A stretch of DNA of 64,000 nucleotides from Norana najaformis (lineage: Eukaryota; Annelida; Clitellata; Crassiclitellata; Hormogastridae), in assembly GCA_964023275.1 (NCBI GenBank), contig OZ029927.1, positions 23,946,980 through 24,010,979 of the forward strand. The letters are read 5' to 3'. The position numbers were made by a program, and so were the translations under genes. Position 1 is the first letter of the stretch. The number at the start of each line of letters is the position of its first letter. A model generated the notes under the pieces. The model was not told the DNA's origin. It saw only the letters and a program-made list of their open reading frames with translations, and made no database searches. Positions 31,797-42,700 of the stretch are shown here, piece after piece.

Positions 31797-33180
31797 CTGG
31801 CGGCCATTAAAGTTTGCGAATTTGAATTAAAAAATTAGTCTTGCGGTGAAAAGTTTGCGTTTTGGAGAAGTTGAGAACTGGTGTTGCTAAATGACATCGT
31901 ACCGGAATATGTTGGCGGTCAGAAGTTTGCGAATTTGAATAAAAAATTAGTTTTGCCCTAGAAAAGTTTGCGTTTTGGAGAAGTTGAGAACTGGTGTTGC
32001 TAAATGACATCGTACCGGAATATGTTGGCGGCCAGAAATGTTTGCGAATTTGAATAAAACATTAGTTTTGCCCTAGAAAAGTTTGCGTTTTGGAGAAGTT
32101 GAGAACTGGTGTTGCTAAATGACATCGTCCGGAATATGTTGGCGGCCAGAAAAGTTTGCGAATTTGAATAAAAAATTAGTTTTGCCCTAGAAAAGTTTGC
32201 GTTTTGGAGAAGTTGAGAACTGGTGTTGCTAAATGACATCGTACCGGAATATGTTGGCGGCCAGAAAAGTTTGCGAATTTGAATAAAAAATTAGTTTTGC
32301 CCTAGAAAAGTTTGCGTTTTGGAGAAGTTGAGAACTGGTGTTGCTAAATGACATCGTACCGGAATATGTTGGCGGTCAGAAGTTTGCGAATTTGAATAAA
32401 AAATTAGTTTTGCCCTAGAAAAGTTTGCGTTTTGGAGAAGTTGAGAACTGGTGTTGCTAAATGACATCGTACCGGAATATGTTGGCGGCCAGAAAAGTTT
32501 GCGAATTTGAATAAAAAATTAGTCTTGCGGTGAAAAGTTTGCGTTTTGGAGAAGTTGAGAACTGGTGTTGCTAAATGACATCGTACCGGAATATGTTGGC
32601 GGTCAGAAGTTTGCGAATTTGAATAAAAAATTAGTTTTGCCCTAGAAAAGTTTGCGTTTTGGAGAAGTTGAGAACTGGTGTTGCTAAATGACATCGTACC
32701 GGAATATGTTGGCGGTCAGAAGTTTGCGAATTTGAATAAAAAATTAGTCTTGCGGTGAAAAGTTTGCGTTTTGGAGAAGTTGAGAACTGGTGTTGCTAAA
32801 TGACATCGTACCGGAATATGTTGGCGGTCAGAAGTTTGCGAATTTGAATAAAAAATTAGTCTTGCCCTAGAAAAGTTTGCGTTTTGGAGAAGTTGAGAAC
32901 TGGTGTTGCTAAATGACATCGTACCGGAATATGTTGGCGGTCAGAAGTTTGCGAATTTGAATAAAAAATTAGTTTTGCCCTAGAAAAGTTTGCGTTTTGG
33001 AGAAGTTGAGAACTGGTGTTGCTAAATGACATCGTACCGGAATATGTTGGCGGTCAGAAGTTTGCGAATTTGAATAAAAAATTAGTTTTGCCCTAGAAAA
33101 GTTTGCGTTTTGGAGAAGTTGAGAACTGGTGTTGCTAAATGACATCGTACCGGAATATGTTGGCGGTCAGAAAAGTTTGG
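31797..33180. repeat. 113-bp satellite array, about 12 units
   Basis: The marker gttggcgg recurs at 31911, 32023, 32138, 32253, 32368, 32481, 32595, 32708, 32820, 32933, 33046 and 33159, a period of 112-115 bp. Units are nearly identical and include tgacatcgtaccggaatatg, gtttgcgttttggagaagtt and gagaactggtgttgctaaat. Two sub-types alternate irregularly: one with ttttgccctagaaaag, one with cttgcggtgaaaag (starts near 31843, 32519, 32745). The minus-strand open frames are by-products. The first unit is truncated. Confidence 0.97.
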
Positions 33181-33534
33181 GATTTTTATCCACTTACGAA
33201 ATTTGCTAAATAAACGGCGGCAAACATTAATGGATTTAGAGTAGTTACTGGACAGATTGATTTACACATTTACACACATCCTTAAAAGAGGATTGGCGAC
33301 CAGTACAGTAACGAAAATAGTAAACGCATTAAGTCTCCAAAAACCGATCACAGATCACTGAGGGTCCTTGGCCGGCGATCACATCAAGTCAGTTAGAAGA
33401 CGAAATTGAACCGTTAACAACCTCAAGTATTAGCAGCAGATGGACGGAGGGACGTACGATTGCATATACAGAAGGTTAGAGTCAATAATCACAAAACTGT
33501 ACAGTCACTCTTCACTCTGGCTTTTTTCTTCTCC

Positions 33535-33802
33535 GTGTGTCTCGGTCACTCTTTAGCTGCCTCTCTCAGTCTCTGTCTGTCTGTCTGTCTCTCTTGCTGT
33601 TCAGTCTCTATATTTTCATATATGTTTCTCTATTTGTCTATCTGTTAGTCGTTCTGTATTTATGCATATGTATGTGTGTAGGTATGTGTGTATGTATGTG
33701 TGTCCTATCTCTCTTCTTATCTCTCCCCTCTATTTCTCTCTGTCACTAAGTCTGTCCTTCTGTCTTTCTGTGTGTGTGTGTTTCTCTCTCTCTCCTTTTT
33801 TT

Positions 33803-33842
<40 letters not shown>
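33535..33842. repeat. Microsatellite cluster (TCTG)n, (ATGT)n, (CT)n
   Basis: Compound run of tctgtctg, tatgtatg and ctctctct units, ending in a pure (ct)n at 33810-33840 preceded by a t-tract. Confidence 0.95.
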
Positions 33843-33843
<1 letters not shown>

Positions 33844-34399
33844 ATCCACCCATTTTCACAAATGAAAAGAATGAGGTAATAGTAGTTGGGCGAACGTGAC
33901 GACTGTCAGAAGAAGGCAGTCCAGTCGAATGAAGACTCCATGGTACAAGATGCATAGTTTCGTTGGAATGTAACTCAAGGGTGCAGAGCTCGAGGTTGTA
34001 GAACTCACCCGCGACGCGAAGGAACCTACAGAAACACGTCGAAAACGAGCGTCTTAGCTCTGAGCTACCCCAGAATGGCCAGTCTAAGAAATAGACCAGA
34101 GCCAGATCTTAGCCTGCTCTAAATCACAGCTGAGCCATATACAGTATGATATAGAGCCGCCTCACATTTGAACAAATCTGAACCCAATTTCAACCGAAGT
34201 TAAAATTAATCTGAACCAGAGCTGCACCTGACTTGATGCAGATCTGCACTAGCGTTAGCAACATCTTTCTCTTGGCCTCGGTATAGGCAGCCCTATTCCT
34301 TGTTGTTTTCCAAAGTCAATGTACTCGTTTATCAGACTTTTGCTATGGCGACAGTGAAAACGACTTTATTTACCTACTCTAGATTTGACAAATGCAGGA

Positions 34400-34735
34400 C
34401 TTACTTACTTACATACTTACTTACTTCCTTACTCACTCACTCACTCACTCACTCACTCACTCACTCACTCACTCACTCACTCACTCACTCACTCACTCAC
34501 TCACTCACTCACTCACTCACTCACTCACTCACTCACTCACTCACTCACTCACTCACTCACTCACTCACTCACTCACTCACTCACTCACTCACTCACTCAC
34601 TCACTCACTCACTCACTCACTCACTCACTCACTCACTCACTCACTCACTCACTCACTCACTCACTCACTCACTCACTCACTCACTCACTCACTCACTCAC
34701 TCACTTTGTTACTTACTCACTTACTTACATACTTA
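34400..34735. repeat. Long perfect (TCAC)n tetranucleotide run
   Basis: From about 34431 to 34704 the sequence is an uninterrupted (tcac)n of about 68 units, flanked by degenerate cttactta units on both sides. It lies only about 120 bp downstream of the last sushi exon found on the minus strand. Confidence 0.98.
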
Positions 34736-34823
34736 CTAGCCAAGTTCATCTTACGTGACATGTATGTAAGTATGCAACGAAATAAGACTCGAAGAGCACA
34801 GTAAGCTTTGTGAGTGCTCCTAC

Positions 34824-35018
34824 CCAAACACCCGGCTGGATCTCCCGTCCAGTAAGGCACGTTTTCATTACCCATCAGCTCACAAGATCTCAGCCGACTC
34901 CCGTGAAGCGTGTATCCCTCGTTACAGCGATAGACGCAGTGCTCGCCAAAGATGGGCTGGTCACTGCACACTTCCACGGTACCATGAGGTAATTGAGGAG
35001 GTTTAGGACACGCCAGTG
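34824..35018 (-). CDS. Exon: sushi/CCP domain 2
   Basis: Reads ACPKPPQLPHG, then GEHCVYRCNEGYTLHG, CELMGN, and YWTGDPAGC, with six cysteines. The acceptor is gttttcag and the donor gtagga; phase 1-1, 195 nt. The W and the GY after the third pair are conserved CCP positions. The extra cysteine pair (VEVC and GEHC) matches the selectin-type sushi pattern. Confidence 0.9.
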
Positions 35019-38000
35019 CTGAAAACGAAGAAGAAATTTAAGTCAGCGAAATTTCTCAGCGCAATGAAAAAGCTGAATCAGAGAAACCAGCTTTAATACC
35101 GGGCGTTTAATCAAAACAGATCCGCAAGAGGCAGTGTGTTGTAGGACTCGACAGTAACTTCCCATTTAATCTCATCTAAAGATTTCTATAGCGCCGTTAT
35201 CCTAATGCCTAAACACGAACATGTTACTGCAAACGGTTCAAAACAAGCCGTCGACAATAACTCTCTTACGATTAAAAACATCGGCAGTAGCTGCTCATTC
35301 ATCTCTAGTAATTCCTGTTGTTTCTCACTAATTTATTAATTATTACTCCTCTGTAATCTTCTCAATAAGTAGATTTTATGTATTTGTGTATGTATGTATG
35401 TATGTATGTATGTATGTGTGTATGCATGTATTTGTGTATCTATGTCGATGATTGCTTCAAGTCAAAATCGCAATCCAAAATCATAATTCGTTGGAGAAGC
35501 CGGGTCGAATTGTGATAGGTCAGAGAAACCAGAAGCCACGCTACGGTGGGTAAGAAAACACGGGTATCAAATTCTGCAGCTTGATGATAGAGGCATATGT
35601 AATCGTATGCATGCACAAACGAGAAGCAGAAGTAAAGTATCCCATATCCCACAAGTGAGACGTAGTGGAGGCGCTCATTTCCTTTTCTTTAGGTCCTTCA
35701 GCCGGCGATTGACGAATCCCAAGGTCCTGAACACGGGGCCAGTGCATCGCAGGACTTGCCGTTTTCTTCCAAGCTTACGCCGATACCAAATTCTACAGCT
35801 TGGTGACAGAGGCATGGTGTGCGCAAACAACTTGCCCAGGGTCGTTACACGGAGTCGAACCTGCAACTGCATGGTCATTGACAAACGCACCCAGAATTCC
35901 TACATAGCTCACTCAGCCCGGCTCGAACCCGCAATCGTTGGATTTCAGACCAAGAATGCTACCGAGTGGACCACTATGCTTCACTACTTATCATAGAATG
36001 TAATTTCAAAGAGGACTAAATGCAGAGTATGAAAACTCACAAGTGACGTTGAACTTGTTCATACCGATCAGCAACCGGCCTTTGTAAAGACTGCAGTCGT
36101 ATATACCGGCATCGCTTCGATCTACAATACAGAAAATAATCAGTTGACTCACTTAATGATAAACACAGAACACTGGCTTAACAACATCGTACTATGAACT
36201 TCGACTGTAATGCACCATCGTTCAGGAACTCTAAAAGTCATGCCAACTGTTAGACTTCTGGATGGGAATGCGTTGAAAGGGCTCTATTTTTGTATGAGAG
36301 CCTACCACTGGCGTCAATTCAAATTATTCCACCCTGAACCTTCCAGTCCGCTGCATTCCCATTTCTCTCAGCTTAAACACAACCCACCCTAACAGCTCCT
36401 CTTCCCCTTCTCTTTCTGGTCTTCTGGCAACCAGACTTGGTTCTTGACATGGCATCATTTTTGGACAGTTCCACTGACTTGGCGCAGCACTCGTGAATAA
36501 GCTGGTACCCTGAGCTTAGCTTTTAAGTAGGGTTTAGAAATTTCGAGTTGGCGATTACGATTATGATTATCATAGCAGTAAAAATTAACAAATTAGTGAG
36601 AAACAATAGGAATTACTGCAGAGAAATGAGCAGCTACTACCGATGTTTTTAATCGTAAGAGAGTTATTGTCGACGGTGTATTTTGAACCGTTTGCAATAA
36701 CGTGTTCGTGTTTTGTCCATGAAACCAAAAAGCCACCGCACTGCAGCGTTAGGTTGCTTCCGATTCTTAGTAGAACGTTACTGATGGTTGTCGGAACATC
36801 GTTCTCGCTCTTGTTTGAAGGCATGGCTGCAACGGAAACATGGCTCGTGTAGAATCAGGTTATGCAGGCCACATGTTTTAGAACAAGGTTGCTATAGAAT
36901 CAGATTGTGCAGGCTAATGTTTCAGAAAAAGGTTGCTATAGAGTCAGGTTATGCAGGCCACGCGTTTTAGAACAAGGTTGCTATAGAATCAGGTTATACA
37001 GGCTACATGTTTCGGAGCAAAGTTGCTATAGAATCAGGCCATGCAGGCTACATGTTTCAGAACACGGTTGCCACAGTAGCAGGTTAGGCAGGCCACATGT
37101 TTCAGAACAAGGTTGCTATAGAATCAGGTTATGCAGGCCACGTATTCCAGAATAAGGTTGCTATAAAATCAAGTTATGCAGGCTACTTGTTTCAGAACAA
37201 GGTTGCTATAGAATCAGGTTATGCAAGACACTTGTTTCAGTACTAACACTGGCAGTCTTAGCAGAAGCATGGTTGTTCTATGATCAGGTAATGCAAGTAA
37301 TCGGCTTTGAACTAAAGTTGGCAAGATACAATTTGAATGAAAATTCAATGAATGAGTACAAACGGCGTAACGAGTGAATGTTACTAATGTAACGTAATGA
37401 ATGCAATTAATGTAACGAATGATTGTAATTAATTAACTAATAACCTTTTAACGAACTGCTACTTACTGTGTACTATTTGTGCCTTTTAGAGAGCTGAAAA
37501 CGGAGCTACATAAGTTTTCCGATATTACCTTACACGACGTGTTATTGCTCACCAGTGCATTCAGGAATGGCTCTCGTCCAGTAAGCTACCGCTCCGTTCT
37601 GTCGGTCACAGACGATAGCCGAACTGTTGCTGATGCTGTAGCCATGGTTACAGCCGAAGCTGCAGGATTCTCCCAACACCGGCAGCGATGGACAGTGGAC
37701 AAGATGGCCGTTTGTCGGAGGATCAAGTGGAGGACAGGGAATTGCTGAAACGGCAACAAAAACATCAGTTGCAATCTATGAAAATATAATTGGAAATGCA
37801 AACGTTTTTCTATACCGACTGTATGGCAACGACCTTGCTCATTTTTCAATGAATTAATCGGGTGAGATCCTTCACCACCACCCCCCTTTGAATGGGCGCC
37901 ACGCCTTTTGTATTAGTATTAAGTGTTTTAACGACATCTTGTGGCTGCCACGACAGATCTAAAGCTGCTCGGCAGGGGCCGTTAACTTCGACTCTCGCAA

Positions 38001-39724
38001 AAAGTTTCATGTTGGTTGGGATTGAACGAAATTGGCGAGTATATTATACCTTCGGGAAAAATACGATTTAAAGGTGTCTAAGCAAAACCTAATATTTGTG
38101 AAATATAAATGCAAACGTTTTTCTATAGCGACCATATGGCCCCGAACCTGCTTATTTTTCAATGACTTTATCGGTTGAGATCCTTCACCACCGCTGCCCA
38201 TTTGAATGGGCGCCACGTCCTGTGTATTGGTATTCAGTGTTTTTAACGAAATCTTGTGGCTACCTGGGCCGTTAATGTCAACGACGCCGCAACATTATAC
38301 TGATTAATGGAAATTGACTCATATATACAGTCGGAGAAAACCGATTTAAGGGTATCTAAGTAAAACCTTATATTTCTAACAGTAAATGTAAAATTGCAAG
38401 TTTGTCCACAGTGACCGTATGACCTCGACCCTGCTCATTTTTAAGTGAATTGATCGGGTGGGATCCTTCACCACCGCTGCCCGTTTGAATGGTCCCCTTG
38501 TACAGACTGTGCTAGCCCGAGATTTGAATCTCATGTATGTATGAAGATACTTAGCAAAGCGCCTTTTAACGGCATTGTCAGTATTAAGTCAAAGAATCTT
38601 TCCCAACCTTGAAGAAGCACCTAAGGACAATCCATAAATTTATTAAATATATTAAATTTAGGTAAATTATATATATATATATAAAATATATTAAATAGCT
38701 ATCTTAACCAATTCCTTAGTATTAACAATGTTTGTATAAGAGATTTTGGATTGACATTTTGTAAGCATGCATGAATGTATGTGTGTGTGTAATTATGCTT
38801 GTATGTATGTATGTATGTATGTATGTGTGTGTGTAATTATGCATGAATGTATGTATGTATGCATGTATTTATGTATGTATTATCTGTGTATTTATATATG
38901 TAGGTATGTATGTACATATGCATGTGTATATTATGTATGTATTTATTTATGTATTTATGTATGTATGTATGAATGTACTGTACGTACGTACGTATGTATG
39001 TATGTGTATATTATGTATGTTTGTATGTATGTATGTATGTGTATATTATGTATATATGTAGGTATGTATGTATGTGTGTATGTATGTGTGTGTATGTATG
39101 TATGTATGTATGTATGCATGTATTTGAACCTTTATATAGCGCATTTTAAGAACGTGACAAAGGCGTAGTGCATCACTTACTAGTTACGTTAAAGACGACA
39201 ATACCCGCGATCTTGCTGTGTGCTAAGTGTCTGAATGTGCATTTGTAGATTCCAGCGTCGCTTCTCTCTGCAATTAGAAACGGTGCTAACTGTACAGTTG
39301 ATCCATTATCGCAGACGATGCCGTGCTCAGCCTTTGAGGCTTAAGCAGGTATGGTGTCAAATCAGTTCCGTGGCGAGGATGGTTCCACCTCCCCCGACGG
39401 ATGGAGTAGCATTCTAGGGCGAATTTCATATTAACTTATTGCCTTGATAGCAAAAGTTTTTATAGGAAACAGTATCTTAGTAAGCGGAAAAATAAAATCC
39501 CGATCACAGTGAAGATTAATGACTTAAAACGAGCTGGAAATAACAGAGAGAATGATGATGATGATGGTGGTGACGATGATGATGATGGTGATGATGATGA
39601 TGCTGCTGCTGCTGATGATTATTATCATGATTTTGATGATGTTGTTGACGATCATTTTGATAATGATAATGATAACGACGACGACGATGTTGGTGATGAT
39701 GATGATGATGATGACGACGACTAC

Positions 39725-39763
<39 letters not shown>

Positions 39764-42700
39764 AGTAATAAAATGTTTGAGCTGGATTTGAAACTTATAT
39801 TAGGGAAATTGGACGGAAGCCCTAATATCTTCCAACCTGTAAACCGGATACTGAGGCTGCTTGGTTTGGCATCTTGATGGATGATGTACTTGTCGCCCGT
39901 CAAGAGGATCTGATCATCCTTCGTCCACTCCTGTCTGTAATCTCCCAGAGCCTGGAAGCTACACTGCAGGTTCGTCACGGAACCAATTCGCATCGTCACC
40001 GACGTTGGAAACATCGGAGGAGTGCCTTTCTCTAGACCGGACCCTTTGCAATGTACAGAATAACTTTAGGTAAATTTTCAGCAATTACACAGCCAATGAA
40101 TTGTAATCAGGGCCGTTTTAAGGTCGTCGTAGGCCCTAGGCACTCTCGCATTCGTAGGCCCCAACTGCCAACTCTGCATTAGAGCTAAACACACTGAAAA
40201 CGACTGAATGCGGGAAATGACATTTAAGGACATCACTTGTGATTTTGCTAATGCAAAGAGCCGCAAAGTTAACATAATGTAGCACAGCTTAACTTAAACT
40301 GTTTCAGTACAAACTTTAAGGTTATTAAATTTTGTATTTGCTTTTTCTATTTTCGGGTCAATCAATAAGTTTATTATTTTTTCAATATCTCGTTATATCT
40401 CCCCTATAAAGTTCGCAGACCCTAGGCATAGTGCCTACTGTGCTTAACGGATGAGATGATTGTAACTGTAATTTGAGATTTATAAAGCGCATCTTAGAGG
40501 ATAAACTCAACAGAGGTGCTTCCGACCCAAAGAAGTAGAATCACTGTTAAACAGTACAGTCTTCATGCGCCTGCGGAACACTGACAGAAAGGAGCTCAAG
40601 TCGCAATTCTCGAGGGAGACGATTCAGAGGGACCAGCTTATTCACAGGCGCCCAGTCAAAATAAAATCGATAAGCAAAAGGGTTCGGTTCCAGGTCAAGA
40701 TCCAGGAGTGAGGCAGTCAGACAGTCGGACGGCTACGGTGGATGGTGTTTGAAATTGAAGCAAGAAGAGAGGCAAGGGGAAGAGGAAGAATCAGGAAAAG
40801 ATATTTCTTCATTGTCATAGTTAACAAACAACAACAGTATATTCCTGTTTAAGTTTGTTGTCAGATACAACAAGCAACATGTTGTCGTTCGATGCCAAAG
40901 CGTTTAACCGAACAACAACATAGCTGTGTACTCAAACATATGTTTAAGTTTGTTGTCAAATACAACAAGCAACATGTCGTTCGTTGCCAAAGCGCTTAAC
41001 CGAACAACAACACAGCTGTGTACTCAAACATATGTTTAAGTTTGTTGTCAAAAACAACAAGCAACATGTTGTCGTTCGTTGCCAAAGCGTTTAATCGAGA
41101 AAACAACGGCCAAAACCTGAGTCTCCATTATCGACTGTGATCGTCACGGAATCGTTGTCATCGGGATCCTCTTTGTTACGGCAGCTGTACCGACCGCTGT
41201 CTCTCGTCGACACATTCTCCAACTGAAGTATGCTCGTGATGACCTTGGCAACCGGGTCAAGCGTAGTCTTAATCTGTACCGAATCCCTCCTGATGCTGAG
41301 CTCCTGGCTCCCGTTGAAGTACCAGACTATCTGCGTACTGTTGCTCGCTTTGCACTTTATCTCGAAGCTCGCCCCGACCCGAACTCTCTCGGACTTTGAA
41401 GACGGTTCAATGATCTCGATCGGAACTGAATGGAAAACGATAAAACGATGAATAAAAAGAAATCAACGTCCGAAGAGTTTAATAATCCTAATCTAATCTG
41501 ATGACTTCTACAGCGTCGTCATCATAATAATGCCCAAGGCATCGATTCAAGTTGAATCGCTATGCATACATACATACATACATACATTCATTCATACATA
41601 CATACATACATACATTCATTCATTCATACATACATACATTCATTCATACATACATACATACATACATACGTACATACATACATACATAACATAATCTAAT
41701 CTAATGACTTCTATAGCGTTGTTATCATAATGCCCAAGGCATCAGTCGATGGTCGCTTCAAGTCAAAATCGTAGTCCAAAATCATAATCCACTGGTGAAG
41801 CCAGGTCGAATTCCTGTAGTTCGAACGCGCCTGATTTGCGGTTTTCCTGACTCATCGGAATTCGACCCGGCGTCTCCAATGGATTATGATTTTGGATTGT
41901 GATCTTGACTTGAAGCGACCATCGACTGATGCCTTGGGCATTATGATTACGGCGCTATAGAAGTCTTTAGATTAGAATAGACGTTGTATGCATGCATGTA
42001 TGTATGTATATATGTCTGCATGTATGTATGCATGTATGTAATTATGCATGTTTGTATATATGTATGCACGCATGTATATATGTATGCATGTAAGTATGTA
42101 TGTATGTACATATGTATGCATGTATGTATGGATGCATGCATGCATGCATGTATGTATGCATGCATGTATGTATATATGCATGTATGTAAGTATGTATGTA
42201 TGTGTGTATATCACGGAATTCGACCTGGCTTCTGGCGACTTTGGGCAATGTGATAACGGCGCTATAGAAGTCTTTAGATTAGATTAGCCAGGGTTATTTG
42301 TGATCAATATTAAAGCCGTTTTCTATGCTCTGCATGCGGCTGCGTTGCAACGCCGGGCACACCTTTTTCATGGCGGCGTATCTTTTCCGTCGCACCCAAC
42401 ATATGGAACCACTTACTTCGGGAAACGAGATCTGCAGCAACTCAGGGCATATCAAGCTCGGTCGGGTTTCGGGAAATCGTCGACCACACATGCTACACAC
42501 TTTGCTCTGAGATAAGACAATTCGCAATCAGCCGCAAGACTTACGAGCTCCGCGTGGTTAAGCCATAAAGCCGGCTTTCTGAAGCAACTTTTTTGACGTC
42601 TGTGCTGGCTCAGAAAAACCAACGAGCGAAAATCTGCAATAATCTGAAGACTTTTATAGCGCCGTTATCCTACTGCCCAAGGCATCAGTCGATGGTCGCT

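Noticed and set aside
31807-32919. Minus-strand open frames of 67-96 codons with MSFSNTSSQLL starts
   Set aside because: By-products of the 113-bp satellite. The period is not a multiple of three and the frame changes between units.
31797-33180. CRISPR-like array of direct repeats
   Set aside because: There are no unique spacers; the whole 113-bp unit repeats, so it is satellite DNA in an animal genome.
34300-34804. Open frames of up to 152 codons reading THSL repeats
   Set aside because: Produced by the (TCAC)n run in three frames; no start context, domain or complexity.
38767-39168. Open frame of 133 codons reading MYVC repeats
   Set aside because: Translation of the (ATGT)n microsatellite. 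Similar frames at 41.9-42.3, 42.6-43.0 and 57.1-57.7 kb are rejected for the same reason.
39509-39877. Poly-aspartate open frame
   Set aside because: Translation of the (GAT)n run. The minus strand here holds the Ig4 intron.
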